Shown: piece after piece, positions 1 through 7,510 of the stretch
Position numbering within the stretch: position 1 is the stretch's first letter
Layout of the letters: each line of letters begins with the position of its first letter
NCBI GenBank assembly: GCA_035492055.1
Contig: DATJJR010000021.1
Location: 1 to 42,880, forward strand
Origin: Ga0074130 sp035492055
GTDB taxonomy: Bacteria > Pseudomonadota > Gammaproteobacteria > Burkholderiales > Rhodocyclaceae
Reading direction: 5' to 3'
Length of the DNA stretch: 42,880 bases
Program-made: the position numbers and the translations under genes
The notes under the pieces: generated by a model
Database searches by the model: none
The model's input: the letters and a program-made list of their open reading frames with translations, nothing else
What the model was told of the DNA's origin: nothing

Positions 1-1548
1 CTTCGCCAGTCGCGCTTCGCCATCCTTGGCGGCGAGCTTGACGGCTTCGTCACGCTTCAGGCGCTTTTCGATTTCAGCCTGGACCTGTGCAAACGGCAGC
101 GTAGTTGCATCCTTATGGTCTACCACACGCGCCGACATCAGCGTATTCGGCGCGATTTCGACGGCTTGGGTATTGCGCTTGTTCTTGATGGCGTCGTCGC
201 TGAACAGTGCGGTCACGATCTTCGGATTCAAGCCTGGTGCCGGCGCGCCCTTGGCAACCCACGGGCTTTGCTGGATTTGCAGGCCAAATTGATCAGCGGC
301 CGGCTTCAAGCTGTCGGCCTGCTCATAAACGGTATTCGTAAATGTATCGGCTGCTTCAGCGTATTTCTTGCCTGCGGTCTGTGCTTTCAGGTCGGCCGCG
401 ATGGAGGCCTTGACCTCGGCCAGCGGTTGCACGTGTGCAGGCTTCAGGCTGGTCAACTGGATGATGTGGAAGCCGTAGTCGGTACGCACAATGCCGCTGA
501 TCTCACCCTGTTTGAGGGAATACACGGAATCCTCGAACGGCTTGACCATGGCGCCACGCTCTACGACGCCGAGATCACCCCCATTGCTGGCCGAACCCGG
601 ATCTTGCGAATACTGCTTGGCCAACTTGGCGAAATCCGCAGGGCTCTTCTTCACCTGAGCAAGAATGCTCTCGGCCTTGGCTTCGGCAGCCTTGATGGCC
701 TCGGGCTTGGCGCTCTTGTCGGCCAGGATCAGGATGTGGCTGGCACGACGCTCTTCCGGCCGGGTGTAGTCCTTTTGATGGCTGTCGTACCAGGACTTGA
801 TGTCCGCATCGGAGACCTGCACCTTTTGCGCAAAGTCCTTCTGATTCAACACGACATACTCGAAGCGCACCTGCTCCGGCACTTCAAACAACGTCTTGTT
901 GCTGTCATAGAAAGTCTTGGCCGCATCCGCCGGCAAAGTGACCTTGCTCAAATAGTCATCGGGCTTGAGCTGCATCTGGCTCACATCACGCGACTGCAGC
1001 ACAGCTGCAAGCCAGGCATCGCCGCCGGCATGCGAAACCAGCGTTGCACCCGCCACCGGCAGAACCGCCATGCGCGTTGCCATATCCTGGCGTACACGTG
1101 CCTCCAAAGCCTGCTTGCTCAGGCCTTGTGCCTGGGCAATGGCCTCAAAGCGTTCAAGCGAAAACTTGCCGTCCACCTGAAGCGCAGGAATGCTGCTGAG
1201 CGTCTGCGCCAGTTGAGCATCGGTCACTGCAATGTGTTCATCGGCTGCATACGACGTCAGCAAGCGCTGATTGATCAAATTCTCCAGCACCGCCTGACGG
1301 GCTTCGGGAGAATTCATCATGGCTGGGTCAAACTGCGCACCCAACGTACTTTGCAGACGTTGAGCCTGCTCTTGCGTGGCCTGTTGAAATTGCTGGCGCG
1401 TGATCGGGCTCTTCCCGACCGTCGCCAGCGAATCATTGCCACCCGAGGCGTGCATATAGGAATCGATGCCCCAAAGCGCGAACGGCAGCGTGATCAGGGC
1501 CAGGAAAATCTGAACCACTCTCGGATTGTTGCGAACGAAATCGAACAT
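1..1548 (-). CDS. ppiD: PpiD periplasmic folding chaperone / parvulin-type peptidyl-prolyl isomerase (3' end outside window)
   Basis: PpiD is an inner-membrane-anchored chaperone at the Sec translocon exit that helps fold outer-membrane and periplasmic proteins. The visible 516 codons begin MFDFVRNNPRVVQIF, with one membrane segment at about residues 12-34. A SurA_N-like helical region follows, then a parvulin domain at about residues 265-365, recognisable by RASHILI, a GGDLG motif and YGFHIIQL. The reading frame runs off the left edge at AARLAK-like sequence, so the C-terminus is missing. The ATG at 1546-1548 has no clear Shine-Dalgarno sequence. The gene is divergent from the GT41 gene, and a minus-strand terminator hairpin lies 40 nt upstream of its start. 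PpiD is the usual neighbour of lon in proteobacteria, but here the two are separated by an unrelated island. Identification is secure; regulation is unknown. Confidence 0.93.
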   Translation of the reverse strand, partial: MFDFVRNNPRVVQIFLALITLPFALWGIDSYMHASGGNDSLATVGKSPITRQQFQQATQEQAQRLQSTLGAQFDPAMMNSPEARQAVLENLINQRLLTSYAADEHIAVTDAQLAQTLSSIPALQVDGKFSLERFEAIAQAQGLSKQALEARVRQDMATRMAVLPVAGATLVSHAGGDAWLAAVLQSRDVSQMQLKPDDYLSKVTLPADAAKTFYDSNKTLFEVPEQVRFEYVVLNQKDFAQKVQVSDADIKSWYDSHQKDYTRPEERRASHILILADKSAKPEAIKAAEAKAESILAQVKKSPADFAKLAKQYSQDPGSASNGGDLGVVERGAMVKPFEDSVYSLKQGEISGIVRTDYGFHIIQLTSLKPAHVQPLAEVKASIAADLKAQTAGKKYAEAADTFTNTVYEQADSLKPAADQFGLQIQQSPWVAKGAPAPGLNPKIVTALFSDDAIKNKRNTQAVEIAPNTLMSARVVDHKDATTLPFAQVQAEIEKRLKRDEAVKLAAKDGEARLAK

Positions 1549-1587
1549 GGCGTGAACGTTGTCAGTCTGTAGTGAAAAAAGGCCAGC

Positions 1588-1618
1588 AAAAAAGGCGAAC
1601 CGGATGCGGGTTCGCCTT
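1588..1618 (-). terminator. Perfect 10-bp hairpin with T-run, minus strand, just upstream of ppiD
   Basis: The arms 1592-1601 (AAGGCGAACC) and 1609-1618 are exact reverse complements around a 7-nt loop. Read on the minus strand the stem is followed by six T residues, as in an intrinsic terminator; on the plus strand there is no T-run. It sits 40 nt upstream of the ppiD start in the same orientation, with no minus-strand gene directly behind it. It may be a relic of a lost upstream gene, or a leader attenuator if the ppiD promoter lies further upstream. Confidence 0.7.
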
Positions 1619-1696
1619 GCAGGCAGCCACAATCAAATGGCGGGCCATTCTATCAGCTAACGCAGCACGAAGGATTCCAGCAAGCCGCGATGAGGT

Positions 1697-3916
1697 ATGG
1701 TGCGTTCCATGGCAAACGAATCCACATCCAATCCCACAGCGCTGGCGATCGAGCATCATTCGGCCGGCCGTTTCGATTTGGCTGAAGCGGCCTACCTTCA
1801 AGCGCTGGCGCAAAACCCCAGCGAAGGCGATGCGCTGCACGGCCTCGGCATCCTGGCGTGGCAAACGGGACATATTGAAAATGCCCTGATGTATTTGCGC
1901 GAAGCAAGCGCCAAGCATCCGGACATTTGGCGCTACACGTGTACAACCGGCCGCTTGCTGGTTTCGCTAGGGAAACATGCCGACGCTGTTGCTGCTTTTG
2001 AGCACGCTGTCCGCCTGCATCAAGATTCGGCAGATTTGTGGTTCGATTTGGGTTGCGCACACCATGCGTTGGGGCAACTTGCTGCGGCCATCGCCCCCTA
2101 TCGGCAAACCATTGCGTTGCAGCCCGACAAAATCGATGCGCTCAACAATCTCGGCTTAGCATTGCTTGCGACGGGGCATGTCGCCGAAGCGCAGGATGTG
2201 TTGCGACAGGGCGTGCAGGCCGACACCAATTCGGCCGAGTTGTGGTTCAACTACGGCAACGCCCTCGCCGCCACTTCAGCCAGCGAGGAAACACTTGATG
2301 CCTATCGGCGCACACTCGCGCTTGATTCGGCGCACGCAAAGGCATGGGTCAATCTCGGCAACACGCTGCGCCTGCGCGGCACATTGCACGAGGCGTTGGC
2401 GTGTTACCAGCACGCAATTGAATGCCAGGCGAACTTCGCCGATGCCTATAACAACGCCGGCGTGGTGCTGAACACAATGGGTTGTATTGATGATGCCATT
2501 GCATCGATCGACGCCGCCATCAAACTTGATCCGACCTCATCCGTTGCTTACAACAACCTCGGCAACGTACTCAAGAATACGGCACGCATGCAGGACACGA
2601 TTGCCTGCTATCGCCACGCTGTGGCGCTCGACCCGAGCAATCTCGAAGCGCACAGCAACTTGGTCTACGCCATGAGCTTCGATCCAGCCAGCGATGACGC
2701 GGCGATACTCAGTGAAGCAAAACGTTTTGATGCACTGCACTGCACGCAGTACAAGATCAGGCAGAGCATGTTTGACAGCAAAAATCTCGCCCCGAACAAA
2801 CGTTTGCGGATCGGCTATGTCTCGCCGGACTTTCGCAATCACTGCCAGTCGCTATTCACCCTGCCCTTGCTGTCGCACCATGATCGTTCACAGTACGAGA
2901 TTTATTGCTACGCGCACTTGCCGCAGGCCGACGACATCACCGAACGCATCCAGCAACATGCCGATGTGTGGCGATCAACTTACGGCATATCGGACGACCA
3001 TCTCGCTGCATTGATTCGTGCCGACGACATTGACATTCTCATCGATCTCACCATGCACATGTCGAACGGCCGTCCGCAATTGTTTGCCCGGAAGCCAGCA
3101 CCAATCCAGGTGGCGTGGCTCGCGTATCCGGGTACCACGGGCATGACAGCGATGGATTATCGGCTGACCGATCCGTGGCTGGATCCGGCGGATACCGATG
3201 CTCACTACTCGGAAGCATCACTACGCCTGCCAGATACATTCTGGTGCTACGACCCATTCGCGAATTCAGATCACTCGCTTGTCGATGCTTTGCAACCGAG
3301 CGCATTGCCCGCCACAACGGCAGGCCACATCACCTTTGGTTGCCTCAATAATTTCTGCAAGGTATCGGACGAAACACTGCATTCCTGGGGCGCCGTCATG
3401 GCCAAGGTCCCGGCGTCCCGACTCATTTTGTTGGCACACGAGGGCAATCACCGCCAACACGTTTTGCACCTGCTCGGACAACACGGCATCGATGCCACAC
3501 GTGTCGAATTCATGCCGTATCAACCACGGCATCAGTATCTGCAAACCTACCACCGCATTGATCTGTGTCTCGACACCTTGCCCTATAACGGACACACGAC
3601 CAGCCTCGACGCTTACTGGATGGGCGTTCCGGTTGTCACGCAGATTGGAAACACAATCGCTGGTCGCGCCGGCTGGAGCCAGTTGAACAATCTTGGCTTA
3701 AGCGAACTTGCCGCACTTGATGCGACCGGGTTTGTGAATATCGCCGTCACGCTTGCCAGCGATCTGGAACGCCTCAAACATTTGAGATCCACATTACGCA
3801 GCAAACTCGAACAGAGTCCATTGATGAATGCAAAGCGCTTTACGCGCGCCATGGAAACCGCGTTCCGGCAGATGTGGTCGCATTATTGCAAAGGGCAAAA
3901 CGTGCCATTGCAATAG
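1697..3916 (+). CDS. TPR-repeat GT41 glycosyltransferase (O-GlcNAc transferase / SPINDLY family)
   Basis: The 739-residue protein has two halves. Residues about 10-350 are a run of roughly ten tetratricopeptide repeats (for example AYNNLGNVLKNT and AWVNLGNTLRLRG). Residues about 370-735 match the GT41 catalytic region shared by eukaryotic OGT and SPINDLY. Visible landmarks are YVSPDFRNH with His382, the NNFCKV lysine Lys555 (aligned by eye with the UDP-binding Lys842 of human OGT), and the GHTTSLD loop with His633. Family knowledge predicts transfer of a sugar from a nucleotide donor to Ser/Thr of proteins bound by the TPR superhelix; donor and targets are unknown here. There is no signal peptide, so it is cytoplasmic. 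The start is uncertain: ATG 1697 is one base from a GAGG, GTG 1700 is better spaced, and ATG 1709 is also in frame. It is followed by two small exported-protein genes on the same strand. Confidence 0.9.
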   Translation: MVRSMANESTSNPTALAIEHHSAGRFDLAEAAYLQALAQNPSEGDALHGLGILAWQTGHIENALMYLREASAKHPDIWRYTCTTGRLLVSLGKHADAVAAFEHAVRLHQDSADLWFDLGCAHHALGQLAAAIAPYRQTIALQPDKIDALNNLGLALLATGHVAEAQDVLRQGVQADTNSAELWFNYGNALAATSASEETLDAYRRTLALDSAHAKAWVNLGNTLRLRGTLHEALACYQHAIECQANFADAYNNAGVVLNTMGCIDDAIASIDAAIKLDPTSSVAYNNLGNVLKNTARMQDTIACYRHAVALDPSNLEAHSNLVYAMSFDPASDDAAILSEAKRFDALHCTQYKIRQSMFDSKNLAPNKRLRIGYVSPDFRNHCQSLFTLPLLSHHDRSQYEIYCYAHLPQADDITERIQQHADVWRSTYGISDDHLAALIRADDIDILIDLTMHMSNGRPQLFARKPAPIQVAWLAYPGTTGMTAMDYRLTDPWLDPADTDAHYSEASLRLPDTFWCYDPFANSDHSLVDALQPSALPATTAGHITFGCLNNFCKVSDETLHSWGAVMAKVPASRLILLAHEGNHRQHVLHLLGQHGIDATRVEFMPYQPRHQYLQTYHRIDLCLDTLPYNGHTTSLDAYWMGVPVVTQIGNTIAGRAGWSQLNNLGLSELAALDATGFVNIAVTLASDLERLKHLRSTLRSKLEQSPLMNAKRFTRAMETAFRQMWSHYCKGQNVPLQ

Positions 3917-4086
3917 CTTGAGCGCGCCTCAAAGCAAGTCCCAAGACAGTTATGTAACTGCAGGCGTAACGCGGCTGCCGGGATTAATCAATCCTTACAA
4001 ATCTGACCTATATGAAGCATACACATGCTGAGGCAAAACCGTATTGTTCGCGGCGGGAATCGTCCCATTACTCGGAGACAAGCATC
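3917..4086 (+). promoter_or_regulatory. Intergenic region with small inverted repeats upstream of the exported-protein gene
   Basis: This 170-base gap has no gene. It contains CAGTTA/TAACTG (3947-3952 and 3955-3960, 2-nt spacer) and, further on, GGATT-AATC-AATCC. A short TTGAG/CTCAA hairpin follows the GT41 stop but lacks a T-run. TATATG near 4008 could be part of a weak sigma-70 promoter, but no convincing -35 box is visible. A promoter or operator role is an inference from position only. Confidence 0.25.
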
Positions 4087-4347
4087 ATGAATAAGAAAAC
4101 TATCCCCGTATTGCTGAGCGCTGCACTCATCGCCAGCGTGGCTTATGCGGATGAACTGCACAACAAGGCAATGAAGGCAACGGCAGACTTGCAACATGCA
4201 ATTGAAGAAATGCACGTCATCCAGCAGGAACACGGGGGTGAATTCGGCGGCCACATGGAGCGCGCTGAAGCGCTTGCCCGCCAGGCCGAACAGGAACGTG
4301 CCATGGCGCTGGACTTCTATCGTGCGCGTCATCCCGGCTGGCAATAA
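4087..4347 (+). CDS. Small exported protein of unknown function
   Basis: The gene encodes 86 residues. The N-terminus MNKKTIPVLLSAALIASVAYA is a typical Sec signal peptide with probable cleavage after AYA, leaving about 65 mature residues. The mature part is helical, charged and rich in Glu, His and Ala, with HAIEEMHVIQQEHGGEFGGH followed by a heptad-like segment ending HPGWQ. No cysteines or known domain are apparent. I chose ATG 4087 because GGAGA lies 8 bases upstream and the signal peptide begins there; an upstream in-frame ATG at 4012 would bury the signal sequence. It lies between the GT41 gene and a lipoprotein gene on the same strand and may be co-transcribed with the latter. Probably periplasmic; function not recognised. 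Confidence 0.75.
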   Translation: MNKKTIPVLLSAALIASVAYADELHNKAMKATADLQHAIEEMHVIQQEHGGEFGGHMERAEALARQAEQERAMALDFYRARHPGWQ

Positions 4348-4392
4348 ACCGGCATAAACCCGAATCCACTATCTGACTTGGGAGTGAACAAC

Positions 4393-4620
4393 ATGAAATC
4401 GAAATCCGCACTTTCCCTGCTCTGCGCCGTGCTGCTCGGTAGCACATTGGCTGGTTGCGTGGTCGCACCGGTCGAACCACCAATGGAAGCGCCTTATGGT
4501 GTCACCTACGTCGCACCGGTCGGCGTCGCGCCCGCACCCGGCTACACGTGGCGCTATCACGCCCGTTATGGTTGGGGCTGGTGGCATCCGCAATACGGCT
4601 GGCATAGAGGCTGGCGCTGA
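4393..4620 (+). CDS. Small YxW-rich lipoprotein of unknown function
   Basis: The gene encodes 75 residues. MKSKSALSLLCAVLLGSTLAGC is a lipoprotein signal peptide with a lipobox LAGC, so the mature chain should be lipidated at Cys22. The mature part is Pro/Val-rich and ends in an aromatic, basic stretch of YGWGWW, PQYGW and RGWR. Short lipoproteins with such YGW/HPQYGW tails are common in proteobacteria, but I know of no assigned role. ATG 4393 has GGGAG 8 bases upstream, which decides it over the upstream start at 4378. It lies 45 bp behind the preceding exported-protein gene and just ahead of a strong terminator. Envelope location is well supported; function is unknown. Confidence 0.8.
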   Translation: MKSKSALSLLCAVLLGSTLAGCVVAPVEPPMEAPYGVTYVAPVGVAPAPGYTWRYHARYGWGWWHPQYGWHRGWR

Positions 4621-4656
4621 TCAATTGGCAGCAACCTCTTGCTAGCCATGTAGTAC

Positions 4657-4704
4657 AAAAGCAGTCGCTGCATACGAAGCCCCGTGCAGCGACTGCTTTT
4701 GAGT
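4657..4704 (+). terminator. 16-bp stem terminator after the lipoprotein gene
   Basis: AAAAGCAGTCGCTGCA (4657-4672) and its exact reverse complement (4685-4700) form a 16-bp stem with a 12-nt loop that ends in TTTT on the plus strand. The symmetric A/T ends mean it could also work on the minus strand. It closes the plus-strand island. Confidence 0.8.
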
Positions 4705-4760
4705 TACCTCCTTTTGTTGGTGCGATTCCGCTGCCATAAGACAGCGACCAAAGCCACTTA

Positions 4761-4804
4761 AAAACAAAAACCAGAGCCTTTTTGTTAAAGGACTCTGGCT
4801 TTTT
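4761..4804. terminator. Bidirectional terminator downstream of tRNA-Val
   Basis: CCAGAGCCTTT (4771-4781) pairs with 4787-4798, leaving one bulged A. On the minus strand the stem is followed by TTTTTGTTTT, giving a strong terminator for tRNA-Val(UAC). On the plus strand it is followed by CTTTTT, so it can also stop readthrough from the lipoprotein gene. Confidence 0.75.
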
Positions 4805-4814
4805 AATTATTCTG

Positions 4815-4890
4815 TGGTGGGCGCTGACGGGCTCGAACCGCCGACATCCTCCTTGTAAGGGAGGCGCTCTACCAACTGAGCTAAGCGCCC
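4815..4890 (-). tRNA. tRNA-Val(UAC)
   Basis: The minus strand folds as a complete 76-nt tRNA. The acceptor GGGCGCT pairs with AGCGCCC, the D arm reads TTAGCTCAGTTGGTAGAGC, and the anticodon loop CTTACAA gives anticodon TAC. The T arm is GGTTCGAGCC-like, and an encoded ACCA ends the gene. A TATAAT box with a GC-rich discriminator lies just upstream. It sits between lon and the plus-strand island and is flanked by terminators on both sides, so it is probably a single-gene transcription unit. Confidence 0.96.
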
Positions 4891-4908
4891 GTTGAAACGG
4901 GAGCGCGC

Positions 4909-4914
4909 ATTATA
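4909..4914 (-). promoter_or_regulatory. Consensus -10 box (TATAAT) of tRNA-Val
   Basis: The minus strand reads TATAAT followed by GCGCGCTCCCG, a GC-rich discriminator typical of stringently controlled stable-RNA promoters. The tRNA 5' end is 19 bases downstream of the box. The -35 region falls in the T-run of the lon terminator, so it is a weak TTTTTT-like match. Confidence 0.7.
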
Positions 4915-4930
4915 CCGGCGACGCTCGATA

Positions 4931-4967
4931 AAAAAAAGGCCATCCGACAAAACCGGATGGCCTTTTT
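4931..4967 (-). terminator. Terminator of lon
   Basis: AAAAAGGCCATCCG (4933-4946) and CGGATGGCCTTTTT (4954-4967) form a 14-bp stem with a 7-nt loop. On the minus strand it follows the lon stop by 16 bases and ends in a run of seven or more T residues. It is symmetric enough to act in both directions. Confidence 0.85.
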
Positions 4968-4983
4968 GCATTTCAGCGGCAGT

Positions 4984-7392
4984 TCAGTGTGCGACCAAGC
5001 CTGTCGGCGTTGCAGCAGCTGGAGCGACAGGCGCTTCGGTTGCTTCATCTGTCAACGGCGCAGGTGCATGCTCAAGCGCCAACTCCAGCACCTTGTCGAT
5101 CCATTTGACTGGAACGATCTCGATCTTGTTCTTGATCGTGTCCGGAATCTCGGTGAGATCCTTGACATTTTCCTGCGGGATCAGGGCCAGGCGAATACCA
5201 CCACGCACGGCTGCGAGCAACTTCTCCTTCAAACCACCGATCGGCAGCACTTCGCCACGCAAGGTGATCTCGCCGGTCATGGCAACGTCGGCGCGCACCG
5301 GAATACCGGTCAGCGATGACACCATTGCCGTGGTGATGGCGATACCGGCGGACGGACCGTCCTTAGGCGTAGCGCCTTCAGGGAAGTGGATGTGAAGGTC
5401 ATGCTTTTCGAACGACTCGTCCTTGATTCCCAGACGCTTTGCACGGCTACGCACCACGGTACGCGCAGCTTCAACCGACTCCTTCATTACATCGCCGATG
5501 GAGCCCGTGCGCTGAACATTACCCTTGCCAGGCATGACAGCCGATTCGATGGTCAGCAATTCGCCACCGACTTCGGTCCAGGCAAGACCAGTTACTTGAC
5601 CAACCTGATTGTCCTTTTCGGCGATGCCGTAGGAGAACACGCGCACGCCCAGATACTTGTCCAGATTCTTAGCATTGACGATCACCTTGGTGGTGCGCTT
5701 CTTCACGACCAGCGTTTTCACGACCTTGCGGCAGATCTTGCTGATTTCGCGCTCAAGCGAACGCACACCGGCTTCGCGCGTGTAGTAACGCACGATGTCA
5801 CGAATCGCATCCTCGGTGACAGTCACTTCGGTCCGCTTGAGGCCGTTGTTCTTCATCTGCTTCGGCAGCAGATAGCGCGTCGCGATGTTGACCTTTTCGT
5901 CTTCGGTATAACCCGACAGGCGAATCACCTCCATGCGATCAAGCAACGGACCTGGAATATTCAGCGTGTTCGAGGTTGCCACGAACATTACATCGGAGAG
6001 ATCGAAATCGACTTCGACGTAATGGTCCTGGAAGGTGTGGTTCTGTTCCGGGTCAAGCACTTCAAGCAGCGCCGACGACGGATCGCCGCGGAAATCCTGG
6101 CCCATCTTGTCGACTTCATCGAGCAGGAAGAGCGGATTCTTGACGCCGACCTTGGTCATGCTCTGCAGAATCTTGCCAGGCATGGACCCAATATAGGTAC
6201 GGCGGTGACCGCGAATCTCGGCTTCGTCACGCACGCCGCCCAGCGCCATGCGAATGAACTTGCGATTGGTCGCCTTGGCAATCGATTGCCCGAGCGAGGT
6301 CTTGCCCACGCCGGGGGGACCGACGAGACAGAGAATTGGCGCCTTGACCTTGTCCACGCGCTGCTGCACAGCAAGATATTCGACGATACGTTCCTTGATC
6401 TTTTCAAGGCCGTAGTGATCCTTGTCGAGGACCTTCTCGGCCGCAACCAAGTCACGCGACGTACGTGACTTTTTCTTCCACGGCAACCCGACGAGGGTTT
6501 CGATAAAGTTGCGTACGACAGTGGCTTCGGCAGACATCGGCGACATCAACTTGAGCTTCTTCATTTCCGCATTGGCCTTCGCCAACGCTTCCTTGCTCAT
6601 GCCAGCTTCGCGGATCTTCTTCTCCATCTCTTCGATGTCGGCACCTTCTTCACCTTCACCGAGTTCCTTCTGGATGGCCTTGACCTGTTCGTTCAGGTAG
6701 TACTCGCGCTGACTCTTCTCCATCTGGCGCTTGACGCGGCCACGAATGCGCTTTTCGACCTGCAGGATGTCGAGTTCGGATTCGAGCTGCGACAGCAGTT
6801 TTTCGAGGCGTTCGCCAACGTCGAGCGTTTCCAGCACCTCCTGCTTTTGCTCAAGCTTGAGCGGTAGATGTGCAGCAATGGTGTCGGCAAGACGACCGGG
6901 TTCTTCGATGCCACCGAGGGACGTCAGAATTTCCGGCGGAATCTTCTTATTCAGTTTCACGTACTGATCGAACTGCGTCAGGATGGCGCGACGCATGGCT
7001 TCGATTTCGTGATTGACGCGCTCGTCGGCGGCCAAAAGATTCACTTCGGCGACGAACAACGTCTTCTGGTCATCCACCGAGTTGACGCGCGCGCGCTGCG
7101 CGCCTTCAACCAATACCTTGACGGTGCCGTCGGGCAGCTTGAGCATTTGCAGAATACTGGCAACGCAGCCGATACCGTACAAATCTTCGCTTTCCGGTTC
7201 GTCCTTGGCCGCAGATTTTTGCGCCACGAGCAGGATGCTCTTGCTGGCATCCATGGCCGCTTCCAATGCCTTGATGGACTTGGGGCGACCAACGAACAAC
7301 GGAATCACCATGTGTGGGAACACGACGACGTCACGCAACGCCAGCAGCGGCAATTCCAGATTTTCTTGGGGAAGGTCAAGCTCGCTTGACAT
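4984..7392 (-). CDS. lon: Lon (LonA) ATP-dependent protease
   Basis: Lon is a cytoplasmic AAA+ serine protease that degrades misfolded and regulatory proteins. The 802-residue chain has the N-terminal substrate domain (LPLLALRDVVVFPHMV), a central coiled coil and an ATPase domain with Walker A GPPGVGKT near residue 358 and Walker B FLLDEVDKM. The C-terminal protease domain carries the Ser-Lys dyad, with Ser in KDGPSAG near 681 and Lys in GGLKEK near 724. Length is normal for LonA. I prefer the ATG at 7390-7392 because AAAGGA is 7-8 bases upstream; an ATG two codons earlier (7396-7398) is almost on top of that site. It lies downstream of clpX with a 118-bp gap holding a hairpin, and ends in its own terminator before tRNA-Val. 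Confidence 0.97.
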   Translation of the reverse strand: MSSELDLPQENLELPLLALRDVVVFPHMVIPLFVGRPKSIKALEAAMDASKSILLVAQKSAAKDEPESEDLYGIGCVASILQMLKLPDGTVKVLVEGAQRARVNSVDDQKTLFVAEVNLLAADERVNHEIEAMRRAILTQFDQYVKLNKKIPPEILTSLGGIEEPGRLADTIAAHLPLKLEQKQEVLETLDVGERLEKLLSQLESELDILQVEKRIRGRVKRQMEKSQREYYLNEQVKAIQKELGEGEEGADIEEMEKKIREAGMSKEALAKANAEMKKLKLMSPMSAEATVVRNFIETLVGLPWKKKSRTSRDLVAAEKVLDKDHYGLEKIKERIVEYLAVQQRVDKVKAPILCLVGPPGVGKTSLGQSIAKATNRKFIRMALGGVRDEAEIRGHRRTYIGSMPGKILQSMTKVGVKNPLFLLDEVDKMGQDFRGDPSSALLEVLDPEQNHTFQDHYVEVDFDLSDVMFVATSNTLNIPGPLLDRMEVIRLSGYTEDEKVNIATRYLLPKQMKNNGLKRTEVTVTEDAIRDIVRYYTREAGVRSLEREISKICRKVVKTLVVKKRTTKVIVNAKNLDKYLGVRVFSYGIAEKDNQVGQVTGLAWTEVGGELLTIESAVMPGKGNVQRTGSIGDVMKESVEAARTVVRSRAKRLGIKDESFEKHDLHIHFPEGATPKDGPSAGIAITTAMVSSLTGIPVRADVAMTGEITLRGEVLPIGGLKEKLLAAVRGGIRLALIPQENVKDLTEIPDTIKNKIEIVPVKWIDKVLELALEHAPAPLTDEATEAPVAPAAATPTGLVAH

Positions 7393-7453
7393 GCTCATTT
7401 CCTTTCAGTGCTCCATCCCGGATACGGGACAGATTCAGATCACACTTGCGGGC

Positions 7454-7480
7454 GCCGCCGCGAATTTCAAGCGCGGCGGC
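7454..7480 (-). promoter_or_regulatory. GC-rich 9-bp hairpin with sigma-32-like -35 (CTTGAAA) upstream of lon
   Basis: GCCGCCGCG (7454-7462) is an exact inverted repeat of 7472-7480 around a 9-nt loop. There is no T-run, so it is not a standard terminator. On the minus strand the loop and adjoining bases read CTTGAAA, the heat-shock sigma factor -35 consensus. Thirteen bases downstream is CCGCAAGT, a poor match to the -10 consensus CCCCATNT (5 of 8). A heat-shock promoter for lon is possible but weakly supported. Confidence 0.35.
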
Positions 7481-7510
7481 CGCTCATCCCCTGCAACTCG
7501 TTGATTTACT

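Noticed and set aside
115..1572. A 485-codon open frame on the plus strand opposite ppiD
   Set aside because: It is fully antisense to the well-conserved ppiD and its translation has no recognisable domain; high-GC codon bias on the real strand opens such frames.
5386..6468. A 360-codon open frame opposite lon
   Set aside because: It is the antisense shadow of the lon ATPase region, with no independent start signal or domain.
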